Notes: generated from the letters alone by a model not told the origin. Shown: positions 1-9,370, counted from the stretch's first letter. The stretch: DNA of 64,000 nucleotides from Kriegella sp963975415 (GCF_963975415.1 NZ_CAXBGN010000001.1:744001-808000); one strand, 5' to 3'. A program made the numbers and translations.

Positions 1-813
1 ACTTCTTGTAACGCTGACCCCAGCAACGGTTCCCTGTAGAGCGTTGGAAACATTTGTGGTGCTACGTGCAGCAATTTCATCACCCTCGACAACACTTACC
101 GAACCAGTCAGATCTTTTTTAGCTTGCGTGCCGTAACCCACAACAATAACCTCTTCGAGACCCGCTGCACTCTCTTTAAGTACGATTTTTAGATTCTCTT
201 GTCCGTTGACCGATATTTCCTCAGTGGCAAAACCGATATAAGACACTGTCAATAAAACATTTTGATTATCAACAGCCAAGGAAAAATTTCCATCAAAATC
301 GGTCTGTGTTCCGTTCGAAGTTCCTTTTTCAACAATACTGGCCCCCGGAAGCGGAACTCCGTCACCATCGGTAACCGTACCGGCTACCATAAACTCCTGA
401 ACAACATTTTGCAATTTGGTACCGTCGACCCCAACTGGTGATTTGGGTCTTTTCTTGATAACCACCTGTCGGTCGTCAATTTTATAATCTAAATCTGTAT
501 TTTGAAAAGCTTGATTTAGAATGGAAGAGAGTTCTGCCTCTTTTAATCGAATAGACACCTTTCTATTTACATCCAACACTTCATCTTTATAGAAAAATAT
601 GAATTCACTGCGTTCTTGAATTTCTTCGAACAATTCTTCATAGGTCACCTCATTAACATCTATATCTATTTTGGTCTGGGCATAGGTATTGTTCGCATAT
701 ACCGAACCAAGACCGATACAAATAAACAAAGCAAATATTTTCATAAGGGTGAAAAGGTTACATATCGGTGTCTTTTTGACCCCGAGAGCAGGGCCACTGA
801 CGATTTTATTCAT
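1..813 (-). CDS. SusC/RagA TonB-linked outer membrane receptor, N-terminal part
   Basis: The 3' end lies beyond the window; 271 codons are visible. The start at 813 gives a long signal region ending near residue 46 (ANNTYAQ); an alternative ATG lies at 744. An STN (secretin/TonB short N-terminal) domain follows at about residues 48-122, then a carboxypeptidase-regulatory-like domain at about 140-222 (VAGTVTDGDGVPLPGASI) and the start of the plug (EEVIVVGYGTQAKKDLTGSV). Proteins of this family import glycans or other oligomers through the outer membrane with TonB. The STN domain is the part that signals to a FecR anti-sigma factor, which fits the fecR-like gene just upstream. A SusD partner would be expected beyond the left edge. 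The family call is secure; the substrate is unknown. Confidence 0.93.
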   Translation of the reverse strand, partial: MNKIVSGPALGVKKTPICNLFTLMKIFALFICIGLGSVYANNTYAQTKIDIDVNEVTYEELFEEIQERSEFIFFYKDEVLDVNRKVSIRLKEAELSSILNQAFQNTDLDYKIDDRQVVIKKRPKSPVGVDGTKLQNVVQEFMVAGTVTDGDGVPLPGASIVEKGTSNGTQTDFDGNFSLAVDNQNVLLTVSYIGFATEEISVNGQENLKIVLKESAAGLEEVIVVGYGTQAKKDLTGSVSVVEGDEIAARSTTNVSNALQGTVAGVSVTRS

Positions 814-838
814 AATTTTGTTTTTAGTTGAGTTAATA

Positions 839-897
839 ATGCCAAAGTATTTGGCATGTTAATTTTCCGGCCAGGAGATGGGCCAACATCTTCTGGC
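839..897 (-). promoter_or_regulatory. Two stem-loops between fecR-like gene and susC
   Basis: Two inverted repeats fill the 133-bp spacer. One has 8-bp arms (ATGCCAAA/TTTGGCAT) at 839-846 and 850-857. The other has 11-bp arms at 870-880 and 887-897 with one G-T pair and a 6-base loop. A T-run at 898-904 makes the second look like a plus-strand intrinsic terminator. In the operon (minus) direction it lacks a U-tail, so mRNA processing or unequal expression of fecR and susC is the likelier role. The role is inferred. Confidence 0.5.
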
Positions 898-946
898 TTT
901 TTTTAAAATTGGTTAGTTGATCATTATATCATATAGTCTCCGCTTT

Positions 947-2005
947 TTAGTTAATACTTATTCTTCTTTCGTTGATTTTCGTGTATTGTAAGGGTGTTGT
1001 TTCTTTTATAATGCCTATAACCTTTTCCACGTCTTCCCTCAGGTCGAGATAACCGGAAAAAGTCTCTTCGGCCAAGATTTGATTTTCTATTTCAATGTTC
1101 ACATTATAGTAGCGCGCAAGTCTTTTCATAATATGATCAAGATTGTTGTTTTTAAAGATGAAGACCCCCTTTCGCCATGAAAAATAGTGGTCGACATTCA
1201 CTTTTTCAGAAGTAACCGTTTTATTTTTCTTATCGTAACTGGCCAAAGTACCAGGGGCTATTTTCATTTCGTTCGTAGTAGCACCCGCAGTATCGGGCTT
1301 ATACCGAATTTGAACACTACCACTCTTTAATACGGTGTTTACTTGGTTGTCATCTAAATAGTTGCTCACATTGAACACCGTACCCAAAACCTCAATTTCC
1401 TGACTCTCGGAAAGCACCATAAACGGATGGTTCGCATCATGTGCCACCTCAAAAATAGCTTCTCCTTCTAAATAGACTTCTCTTTTCTCCCCTCTAAAAA
1501 CAGTGGGATATACTAATCTTGAACCCGAATTCAACCAAACCATACTACCATCAGAAAGTTTAAGGTTCGATCGTTTTCCGTAGGGCACCAAGACAGTGTT
1601 ATACACTGTTTCCTTTTCTGAAGAAGCTCTCTGATCAACAACTTTAGACCCTCCCACATTTACTTTTTGTCCCGTGGCAGAATACGATATGTCCGTTGAG
1701 TCTTCATCAATTTTGACATTTTCACCTTCGTCAAGAATCAATACCACCTTGTCAGAAGCGTTAACATCTACTTTTTTGGCAGACTTCACAAAATCGGTGA
1801 TCGAAGACTCGACAGGACTATTAAAAAAATACAGGCCCAATGCTAAAAAAAAGGCAATCGAAGCAGCCGTGCCCATTGCATAGCGAATACGCAATCTTCT
1901 TTGTTTCAACCTGTCAACGGACTTATAGATTTTACCCTTCAAGGCAACCTTTTCGGTATCGCTGAGCGAAGTGAAATCTATGTTGGTTGTTTTCTTATTT
2001 TTCAT
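947..2005 (-). CDS. FecR-family anti-sigma factor
   Basis: This is a 352-residue inner-membrane anti-sigma regulator. A cytoplasmic N-terminal part of about 43 residues is followed by one membrane segment (about 44-64), a periplasmic FecR domain (about 138-245, LKLSDGSMVWLNSGSRLVYP) and a C-terminal DUF4974 domain (about 275-350, FIFKNNNLDHIMKRLARYYN). In the family, the periplasmic part receives the signal from the STN domain of a receptor and the cytoplasmic part holds or activates an ECF sigma factor. The receptor gene follows directly. The sigma factor gene lies 3.4 kb upstream, separated by two flavoprotein-type genes, which is not the usual sigma-fecR adjacency. The length is normal for Bacteroidota FecR proteins. 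Confidence 0.93.
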   Translation of the reverse strand: MKNKKTTNIDFTSLSDTEKVALKGKIYKSVDRLKQRRLRIRYAMGTAASIAFFLALGLYFFNSPVESSITDFVKSAKKVDVNASDKVVLILDEGENVKIDEDSTDISYSATGQKVNVGGSKVVDQRASSEKETVYNTVLVPYGKRSNLKLSDGSMVWLNSGSRLVYPTVFRGEKREVYLEGEAIFEVAHDANHPFMVLSESQEIEVLGTVFNVSNYLDDNQVNTVLKSGSVQIRYKPDTAGATTNEMKIAPGTLASYDKKNKTVTSEKVNVDHYFSWRKGVFIFKNNNLDHIMKRLARYYNVNIEIENQILAEETFSGYLDLREDVEKVIGIIKETTPLQYTKINERRISIN

Positions 2006-2107
2006 ATCTATTATTATTTAGCCATTCGCAATTTTAGACTATATCAGGGGAATTCCATTTTCCTAAAAACCCAATTTTTTGAACTGCTAAAACACTTCTA
2101 TACTTAG

Positions 2108-2142
2108 ATAAGTAGTCACTTCTGCGTTTATAGACAAAAAAA
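2108..2142 (-). promoter_or_regulatory. Putative ECF sigma promoter of fecR-susC
   Basis: On the minus strand the block reads TTTTTTTGTCTATAAA, 12 variable bases, then TACTTAT. It matches the block at 5341-5375 in 27 of 35 positions with no gap. It lies about 100 bp before the fecR-like start. The two fixed ends with a variable middle look like -35 and -10 elements of an ECF promoter. That the nearby ECF sigma factor recognises it is inferred. Confidence 0.6.
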
Positions 2143-2209
2143 TATGTTTTTTTAAATTTTCTTTAAAACATACGGTGAAACTGTGGCCTTTTTTCAGAAA
2201 TAATAGCTC

Positions 2210-4144
2210 CTACTCCTGATAACAGCGCACTTCAAAAACCTTGGCCAAAGGATCACCATGTGTTTTTTGTATGTTCAATTTTATAGCTTTTACCTCTAAA
2301 GTGTCAAAACGGTGTTCGACCCTTCTCAAAAAGTTAAATTCGTTTTCGACAACTATCTTTTTACCATCTGACAAGATGGCTTCAATGGTATAGTCAGCAA
2401 TGGTTTCTGGTTGTGGCCCCCTAACCTGTTGATCATTGACCCAATCTTGTCCGGAAAGACGCAAAAACCGCTCTAGGCCCGTATCGAAAGTCAACTGCAC
2501 GGTGTTAATTTTTACAGGTTTTTTCCAACTTAGTTCAATCCATTGTTTCCCTTTATTCATATCACCGCACCATTTGTGTGATTTGCCGTCGTTAATCTCT
2601 CGATTAATGCCATCAAGTATGTTGGCAGCCTTACCATCTTCGGTTTCAGAGGATGCCTTTACCGTCGCTGATTTTGCCAAATCATTTGTGTCGGTGTTAG
2701 CTACGCCCAAAAGAGCTTGATCTTGCCTTAGCAATATTTGTTGAAGATTCCCCATATGCGTCTTATCATTGCCAAGTTGGGAAGGAAGCAGATTCTTGTG
2801 TTTGCAATAGAACATGCCGGTACCAATTGCCTGCCCCAAAGTAGCACAAGTGGCCATTACCCTGGTCGATGAAAGGGCCACATGCGACACGCTAATATTA
2901 CGACCGGCCATCAATAGATTACCAATATTCTTACTGTACAAGGTTTTGAAAGGTATGGAGTACGGCCCCTTTAATGGAATAGAAACATAGGGTACTTCTC
3001 CTGTAGTATCCATACCTCCAGGTGGATGGTCGTCTAAAGGCCATCCGCCATAGGCCACACGATCTTCAAATAACTTGGCCCCCTGAACATCTTCTTGTTT
3101 CATGATATAGTCACCTACAACCCTTCTACTTTCCCGTTTACCTGGAATCATTCCTACCCACGACAATGCCCAATTCTCAGAATCGGGATGATTTCCTGAA
3201 TTTTTGATATAATCCCAAACTCCAAAGAGTACACTCATTAAATCATGCCTATTTTGTTGTCCGTCGCGCACGATATCAATTTCGCCCCCCAACTCAAGCC
3301 ACCAATACCCATATTCATAGGTCTGTATATTTCTATGGATAAAATCTTTAGTGGTATATTTCCTTGCCCATTTCGGTGGTGTAAACGGCATTTTCTTATC
3401 ATACTTTTTAGACATGAACAACAAACTGTTGCCCATTGTTTTTTGGTCGGCAACATCAACGGCAAGTGATTCTCCCCACAGTGATTTCGCCTCCCTGCCC
3501 CTCATATACTCTGCCCCTGCTTTAGCGGCCAAGGTTGCATCACCAGTACAATCTGCAAAAAAATCGGCTGTGATAATCGAAATTTCCTCAGTTGGGGAAC
3601 AAAGGCCCCACACTTTTTTAATCTGACCATCGACAACTTCGGCATCGTACAGGGCAGTATCAAGAAGTAGGGTGATATTTTCTTCCGAAACTAGTTTGTC
3701 GTACAAGACATAATCCCACATTTCATAGGATCGTTGCGGATTGGTCACCGCTTCGGTCAATACCAATTCTTCCAATATTCCAGTTTCGCGCCATACTTGC
3801 TTCAGCTGGCTTGCCCCAGAAATATGCATTCGTATTTCACAGCTTGCGTTTCCGCCCAAACGGGAACGATCTTGCATCAAGATAACCTTACTTCCATTTC
3901 TTGCTGCGGCCAATGCCGCGCAAATACCTGCCATACCACCACCGGCAATTAAAATGTCGGTTTTATATTCTTTTTTATGATAAACATCTTTATCAATAGT
4001 AAAATCTTTGGGGTCTTTTCCATTGTTCGCAATGAATTTTTGAATTTCATCTTCCGTAGAATTCCCAAATAGGGTAATAGGGCTCATTAAAAAAGTACCG
4101 GAGCCTAGCCCCAAAGCCTTCATAAAATCTCTTCTTTTTGCCAT
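2210..4144 (-). CDS. Tat-exported FAD-dependent oxidoreductase with C-terminal discoidin-like domain
   Basis: This protein has 644 residues. The N-terminus has a twin-arginine signal (KRRDFMKALG) followed by a hydrophobic stretch, so a folded flavoprotein is probably exported. The FAD_oxidored domain starts near residue 62 with a Rossmann motif (GGGMAG, 68-73), then GGNASCEIRMHISGA, and TADFFADCTGDATLAAKAGA further on. Residues from about 480 to the end resemble a coagulation factor 5/8 (discoidin) beta-sandwich, a common carbohydrate-binding module. The substrate is unknown; a glycan or glycan-derived compound is an inference from the SusC neighbourhood. It lies 16 bp after the FMN_bind-like gene and probably shares its transcript. 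Confidence 0.85.
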   Translation of the reverse strand: MAKRRDFMKALGLGSGTFLMSPITLFGNSTEDEIQKFIANNGKDPKDFTIDKDVYHKKEYKTDILIAGGGMAGICAALAAARNGSKVILMQDRSRLGGNASCEIRMHISGASQLKQVWRETGILEELVLTEAVTNPQRSYEMWDYVLYDKLVSEENITLLLDTALYDAEVVDGQIKKVWGLCSPTEEISIITADFFADCTGDATLAAKAGAEYMRGREAKSLWGESLAVDVADQKTMGNSLLFMSKKYDKKMPFTPPKWARKYTTKDFIHRNIQTYEYGYWWLELGGEIDIVRDGQQNRHDLMSVLFGVWDYIKNSGNHPDSENWALSWVGMIPGKRESRRVVGDYIMKQEDVQGAKLFEDRVAYGGWPLDDHPPGGMDTTGEVPYVSIPLKGPYSIPFKTLYSKNIGNLLMAGRNISVSHVALSSTRVMATCATLGQAIGTGMFYCKHKNLLPSQLGNDKTHMGNLQQILLRQDQALLGVANTDTNDLAKSATVKASSETEDGKAANILDGINREINDGKSHKWCGDMNKGKQWIELSWKKPVKINTVQLTFDTGLERFLRLSGQDWVNDQQVRGPQPETIADYTIEAILSDGKKIVVENEFNFLRRVEHRFDTLEVKAIKLNIQKTHGDPLAKVFEVRCYQE

Positions 4145-4160
4145 TTGAATTATTTTGATG

Positions 4161-5294
4161 TTAGTTTATTCGTCTTTCGTAGCTTTTAACCTTCTGATTT
4201 ACCTTTTTGTTTTGCGGCTTTATTTCGGATAATATTCGGTAAGCGTTTTTTGACAATGTTGTGTTTTCAGAGTACAATATATCGGCCAACTTATCCATCT
4301 CCTTGTTTTCAAGGTTCTTTCGGTTTTCACGAAGGATAGTAAAGACCTTTTCAATTTGATTATCCCTCAGCCCCTTACTATTTTTAATCAAAGACCTTAA
4401 GGCCTCCCTTACCACAGCCTTACCCATTAGTTTATTGAGCACCTCATTTTGCATTTTAAATTCCAATTCTGGCAGAAGTTCTGCCGACCGCTCTTGATAT
4501 TCGGCCGATGACCATATACTTTCAGGTAATTTTTCGATGGCAAAAAATGGAACATATGATTCGCCTTTGGCAAGCAAATCAAAAAGATAAGGTTGAAATT
4601 CTTTTTTTTCTACATCGATTTTATTCAAGGCATAAAATTGCTGATTGTAATTGCTCGATTGTAGCATTTGAACTAATAAATCATCATTCAGCAATTTTTC
4701 GGTATGTTCAAAAATTTTAGCTGAAATAATACCATTAACAATATGCCACAAGGTGTGCGAACTATATACGGCTCCCTTAACAACCGCCCCACTGAGTGAT
4801 TTGTAGGTTGCACCGGTCACCCCGTCAATGACGTCGGATTTAATCTCAACCCTAGGGTCCACCAAATCCTTAGCTTCATAATTCGCCAACAGCGACGTCT
4901 TATCTGCCAAGATATCTTTCATTTTTTGATGATCAGAAGCTGTAAACCGAATGTGGTCAAACTTGGTAAAAGGGTCTTCTTTTGATTCTTTATATTCCAA
5001 GAAATTGCCTAACAAGTCCCAATAGACATCGACCACTAGCTCATAGCAAATACCCTCTTCGCAAACAGGCGTTACAACAGGACTAAAATAACGATCGGGC
5101 AGATTCTCTCGATTGTACATCAAAGCCACCTCAACTTGCACCGAATCTTTTATATAAGCTGTAAACGCTTTTTCTACCCTTTTTTTAGCACTCTTTTCCA
5201 GTACAATGAAAGACATACAGATACAGCATATGGCCAGTATTGCCGGTATTTTGACAAATTTGAGAGAATAGTTCAAACCAAACGAAATTTTCAT
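4161..5294 (-). CDS. Membrane-anchored FMN_bind-like protein with helical repeats
   Basis: This protein has 377 residues and one N-terminal hydrophobic segment (about 14-32), so it is probably anchored with its bulk in the periplasm. Residues 157-163 read DGVTGAT, close to the motif of FMN_bind domains in which the threonine carries covalently attached FMN; the candidate here is T163. The C-terminal half (about 195-377) is helical and may form HEAT-like repeats. An electron-transfer partner role for the adjacent FAD enzyme is inferred from adjacency and the motif. No ApbE flavin transferase is in the window. A putative ECF promoter lies about 46 bp upstream of the start. Confidence 0.6.
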   Translation of the reverse strand: MKISFGLNYSLKFVKIPAILAICCICMSFIVLEKSAKKRVEKAFTAYIKDSVQVEVALMYNRENLPDRYFSPVVTPVCEEGICYELVVDVYWDLLGNFLEYKESKEDPFTKFDHIRFTASDHQKMKDILADKTSLLANYEAKDLVDPRVEIKSDVIDGVTGATYKSLSGAVVKGAVYSSHTLWHIVNGIISAKIFEHTEKLLNDDLLVQMLQSSNYNQQFYALNKIDVEKKEFQPYLFDLLAKGESYVPFFAIEKLPESIWSSAEYQERSAELLPELEFKMQNEVLNKLMGKAVVREALRSLIKNSKGLRDNQIEKVFTILRENRKNLENKEMDKLADILYSENTTLSKNAYRILSEIKPQNKKVNQKVKSYERRIN

Positions 5295-5340
5295 GCTTCT
5301 TGAGATTACCTAATGGTACTCAACAAGCCCTTCAATTTCA

Positions 5341-5375
5341 ATAAGTAATCGATTTACTATTTATAGACAAAAAAA
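5341..5375 (-). promoter_or_regulatory. Putative ECF sigma promoter of the flavoprotein pair
   Basis: This is the second copy of the block seen at 2108-2142: TTTTTTTGTCTATAAA, 12 bases, TACTTAT on the minus strand. It sits between the sigma gene and the FMN_bind-like gene, with the inferred -10 about 46 bp from the start codon. Conservation of both ends at fixed spacing upstream of two units next to an ECF sigma gene supports a shared promoter. Confidence 0.6.
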
Positions 5376-5384
5376 AGCGACTTT

Positions 5385-6002
5385 TTATAAGAAGAAGAGT
5401 ATACTGAATAAAAACAATAGGGAAAGTGGGTATTTTCTTAAAGATTTGATACCCCTATATATAATAGTTCTGGCCGTAGCAACGGAGACATTCATAATTT
5501 CGGCTATCTCTTCGTAAGGCCGGTCTTGATTGAAACGCAAAAACAAGCCTTTTTTTTGTTTTTTGGTAAGTGTACTCAGAGCATCGACCAACTTCACACT
5601 TTTTTCATTGGCTTTTTCGGCATGAATAAGATCATCTTCATGCGATGGAACAAAATTTCTATGTTCTTCAATTCCCATAAAAAACGCTTCATTTTGAATG
5701 GGAATAACTTTTCTTTGGTACTTCTTATTAATTTTTCTTTTTAGGGACTTGAGTAAATAAAACTTTACATTATCTGTTTGTGCAAGATTGTTTCGATACT
5801 TGTACAAGTCAACGAAAAGATCATGAATACAATCCATAACATGTTCTTTGTGATGTGATTGCTGCATTCCATACGAAAAGAGTGTATCAACAAATTGGTC
5901 GTACAATTCACCCAAGGCATCGGTATCGCCGTTCTTTATTTTTTTCCAGATAATTGCCTCCGCCCGAAGGGAAAGTTCCGCTCTAGAATCGTTCGTATTC
6001 AT
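5385..6002 (-). CDS. ECF-type RNA polymerase sigma factor
   Basis: This is a 205-residue sigma-70 family factor. Region 2 is visible at about 18-80 (NGDTDALGELYDQFVDTLFS) and region 4 at about 140-190 (RPYEEIAEIMNVSVATARTI), the latter ending in a helix-turn-helix. The last 15 or so residues are strongly hydrophobic (YPLSLLFLFSILFFL), an unusual tail for a sigma factor that could tie it to the membrane or to its anti-sigma partner. It is first in a minus-strand series ending in FecR and SusC, so it is probably the factor held by that FecR. Its own promoter was not identified. Confidence 0.93.
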   Translation of the reverse strand: MNTNDSRAELSLRAEAIIWKKIKNGDTDALGELYDQFVDTLFSYGMQQSHHKEHVMDCIHDLFVDLYKYRNNLAQTDNVKFYLLKSLKRKINKKYQRKVIPIQNEAFFMGIEEHRNFVPSHEDDLIHAEKANEKSVKLVDALSTLTKKQKKGLFLRFNQDRPYEEIAEIMNVSVATARTIIYRGIKSLRKYPLSLLFLFSILFFL

Positions 6003-6472
6003 TAATTACTTACTATAAAATCTATTATTTCAATAAAACATAAGAAAAGCTAGGTAGTATGCTTTCCAACAATATTTGTGATAAACATGGCAGTGTCAAA
6101 CCCTTTCAACTTAAGAATTCGTTCTTTTTAGCATTCAATTCTTGTCAACATCGAGATAAATGTAATAAAATATTGCTTATTCCAAAAAATATGGGGCATC
6201 TTCTACTACATCCCTTTAAATTTTTATTTCAACCGTTTTCATTTATCCCACAAATAATCATTGAAAAACCATTTGTAGTACCAGACAGTATTCGCACAGA
6301 ATGTTGCAAAACCCAAACTCTAACTTATGAAGTAGTTACATCAGCTACCCTCCCAATAATAGTAAAAAATCAAGTATTAAAAAGTGCTTTTATAATTTCA
6401 AGGTTATCCCCTTTCACAACAAAAATTAGTATGCTTACTTCAGTGATAAGATATTTTCTATCGGTTGTATCA
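6003..6472. other. 470-bp spacer without a convincing gene
   Basis: The stretch separates the sigma gene from the 3' end of the glucosidase gene. A plus-strand open frame at 6059-6505 has no recognisable domain and runs into the antisense of the glucosidase. The minus strand shows protein-like stretches interrupted by several stops, which suggests a decayed gene. Nothing can be named with confidence. Confidence 0.4.
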
Positions 6473-9106
6473 CTACGACATTCCATCAACCAAATTTGCC
6501 ACTAAGGCCGTCCACCCGGTCTGGTGCGAAGCCCCTACTCCTCGACCATTATCTGCATGGAAATATTCATAAAACAAAAGTAGGTCCTTAAAGTGATCCT
6601 CGCTGTATTTGTCTTCGTGAAGACTATGAACAGGCCTATTTCCGGCATCATCCTTTGTGAAGATTCGAACCAATCGTTTGGCAAGCTCGTCACTTATCTC
6701 TTTTAAAGAGCGCATATTCGAACTACCGGTCGGGTAGGCGAACTTTACTTTGTCTCCAAAATAATCATGGTACTCTAATATTGAATTGATAAAAAGATAG
6801 TTCATAGGCATCCAAATCGGCCCGCGCCAATTCGAATTGCCACCAAAAATACCCGTATTCGATTCAGCAGGTTCATAATCTATGCTATAATTGACCCCTT
6901 CAATGGAAATAGTGTATGATTTTTCATGAATTTTTGACAACGACCGTATGCCGTAGGGAGCTAAAAATTCTTTTTCGCTCAATACACTATTTATCATCAC
7001 CTGCAATCGTTTTTTCGGCACCAAGGACAAAAGAACATCTTTTTCTTCTGAATACTCTTCTATAACTTGGTATTTGGAATTTTCAATACGATGTTTTCTA
7101 AACCATTCCATGCTTCTTCTAAAACGGGGTAATTTATCCAGCCAGTCCTTTTTGATGTTCAAAACTGCAGCCATCGACAAAAGTCCAGAAATAGAACGAA
7201 CCTTGATCGGCAGGGTTTCCCCGCTCGGCAAAATAAGCCTATCATAGAAAAAACCATCTTTCTCGTCCCAAGACCCGGCATAATCTTGACCAATATTATT
7301 CAGTGCTTCCGCTATAAACACAAAGTGTCCCAAATATTTGAGTGCCATGTCTTCAAAAGTTTCATCTTCAATAGCGATCAACAAGGCCATTTCCAACATA
7401 TTCAAGCAATACAAGGCCATCCATGAGGTGCCATCGACCTGTTCGAGAACACCCCCACCTGGAATTCCCTTGCTACGATCAAACACCCCGATATTATCCA
7501 AACCCAGAAAACCACCCTCAAAAACATTGTTGTTCGAACTATCTTCGCGATTGACCCACCAGGTAAAGTTCAAGGCCAATTTGTTGAACATCCTTTTTAA
7601 GAAATCAATATCACCCTTACCCGTTCTCTTTTTTTCAATTTCATACACCTGAATAGAAGCCCAAGCCTGCACCGGAGGGTTGACATCACTAAAGTTCCAC
7701 TCATAAGCCGGAATCTGTCCGTTCGGTGCCATATACCATTCCTTGGTAAAAAGAAGCAATTGTTGCTTGGCGAAATTGGAATCGACCAATGCAAAAGTGA
7801 TACAGTGAAAGGCCGTATCCCAGGCAGCAAACCATGGATACTCCCATTTATCGGGCATAGCCAGAATATCGTGGTTTCGTAAGGTTTTCCAGTCACTATT
7901 TCTCCCTTTTAGTCGCTCTACCGGTGGGGGCGGCTCGTTCGGGTCGCCCTTCAGCCATCGTTCAACCTCATAATTGTAATATTGTTTAGACCATAAAATA
8001 CCCGCCAAAGCCTGTTTTTGCACCTCTTTAAGTGCTTCAGAATTTCCGTTGACATATGTATCAAGAAAGGCTTGCGATTCATTCACCCTTTTCAAGAATA
8101 AAGCATCAAACTCCGTATCAAATGGCGTACTCAAAGTTTTGGTGGTTAATCGTAGTTTCAGTTCCCGGGTCTCTCCAGGTCCCATAACGAGTTCGTACGA
8201 AGGTGTGAATTTTGTGCCTTGCCCCCTGCTTTCAGCAAGCGTGTAATTGTCGTTTATTACGGCATCATGAAAAAGATCTTTTTTGAAAGGGTGGTCGTTG
8301 ACAGCGTTAAACACCTTAACCTTATTCGTTTCATTCTCTGTAAAAAGAAGGTGCGCAGGTTTTTCGAAATATAAATTATAGTTGCCTGCATAATTATGAG
8401 CAATTGATACAAAAGGCACTTCCTTTGAGCCTTTCTTTTTGATTACAGGTTTTTCTGAAACCTTGGCGAAATTCCAAAAATTCCTTATCCAAAGTGTTGG
8501 CAAAACGTGTAGGGTTGCCGAATTTGAACTCCGGTTGCTTATTGAAATCTTTATAAGTATATCTTCCCCATCAGCCTTGGCATATTCGGTAAAAACATCG
8601 AAATAATCATTCGAATCGAAAATTCCAGTATCCAACAATTCAAACTCCAAATCATGTTCACTACGATTTTTGTTTTCCTCGACCAAACGGTCGTATGGAA
8701 ATTCATTCTGAGGATATTTGTACAAATGTTTCATGTACGAATGTGTGGGCGTATTCTCTAGATAGTAATAGAGTTCTTTTACGTCTTCCCCATGGTTGCC
8801 TTCGGGGCCTGTCAAACCAAAGAGACGCTCTTTTAAAATAGGATCTTTGCCGTTCCATAGTCCAATACTAAAGCAGATATTGCAGTACCGATCAGAGATA
8901 CCGGCAATACCATCTTCTCCCCATCGATAGGTTCTACTGCGGGCATGGTCGTGCGGAAAATAATTCCAGGCATCTCCGTTTTCACTATAATCTTCCCTAA
9001 CCGTACCCCACTGTCGCTCACTTAGATACGGCCCCCATTTCAACCAATCTTTTTCTTTGGAATAATGTGCTTCAAGTCTTTTTTGCTCTTCCGTTAGTTC
9101 ACCCAT
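6473..9106 (-). CDS. GH63-type (MGH1-like) glucosidase
   Basis: This protein has 877 residues and no signal peptide, so it is probably cytoplasmic. The N-terminal part (WGPYLSERQWGTVREDYSEN, HDHARSRTYRWGEDG) and the later stretches KWEYPWFAAWDTAFHCITFA, GFLGLDNIGVFDRSKG and WRGPIWMPMNYLFI fit the (alpha/alpha)6-barrel glucosidases of the GH63/MGH1-like group. Such enzymes remove terminal glucose from oligosaccharides. Full length is close to bacterial homologues of about 880 residues. It stands alone, with no gene close enough on the same strand to form an operon. The exact linkage is unknown. Confidence 0.88.
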   Translation of the reverse strand: MGELTEEQKRLEAHYSKEKDWLKWGPYLSERQWGTVREDYSENGDAWNYFPHDHARSRTYRWGEDGIAGISDRYCNICFSIGLWNGKDPILKERLFGLTGPEGNHGEDVKELYYYLENTPTHSYMKHLYKYPQNEFPYDRLVEENKNRSEHDLEFELLDTGIFDSNDYFDVFTEYAKADGEDILIKISISNRSSNSATLHVLPTLWIRNFWNFAKVSEKPVIKKKGSKEVPFVSIAHNYAGNYNLYFEKPAHLLFTENETNKVKVFNAVNDHPFKKDLFHDAVINDNYTLAESRGQGTKFTPSYELVMGPGETRELKLRLTTKTLSTPFDTEFDALFLKRVNESQAFLDTYVNGNSEALKEVQKQALAGILWSKQYYNYEVERWLKGDPNEPPPPVERLKGRNSDWKTLRNHDILAMPDKWEYPWFAAWDTAFHCITFALVDSNFAKQQLLLFTKEWYMAPNGQIPAYEWNFSDVNPPVQAWASIQVYEIEKKRTGKGDIDFLKRMFNKLALNFTWWVNREDSSNNNVFEGGFLGLDNIGVFDRSKGIPGGGVLEQVDGTSWMALYCLNMLEMALLIAIEDETFEDMALKYLGHFVFIAEALNNIGQDYAGSWDEKDGFFYDRLILPSGETLPIKVRSISGLLSMAAVLNIKKDWLDKLPRFRRSMEWFRKHRIENSKYQVIEEYSEEKDVLLSLVPKKRLQVMINSVLSEKEFLAPYGIRSLSKIHEKSYTISIEGVNYSIDYEPAESNTGIFGGNSNWRGPIWMPMNYLFINSILEYHDYFGDKVKFAYPTGSSNMRSLKEISDELAKRLVRIFTKDDAGNRPVHSLHEDKYSEDHFKDLLLFYEYFHADNGRGVGASHQTGWTALVANLVDGMS

Positions 9107-9370
9107 TCAACGTGTTTTTACCTTTAGTAATTCCCTTATTTTACAAAAAAATACAGCTGATTTTAACCAGCTCAGGTGCGTACAAGAGTTTCGAAGAAAA
9201 TTCTATACAGCTGCTTTTTCACCTGGAACAACACCTGCAAATTAAAGTATTTTCTTATGTAAAATCTGGTCGCTATACAAAAATTAATAACCCAAATAGA
9301 AAATGAGGATGGCCCTAAAATTCTTCCGAAAATATGCCATTTTAGTTCCCTTTAAAAGTGTTATCGCGAG

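Noticed and set aside
6059..6505. Plus-strand 148-codon frame and minus-strand protein-like stretches in the spacer, the latter with a faint PurL-type look (KGDNLEIIKALFNT, TIIGRVADVT)
   Set aside because: The plus-strand frame has no domain and runs antisense into the glucosidase. The minus-strand reading has several stops, and the PurL resemblance is too weak to name without a search.
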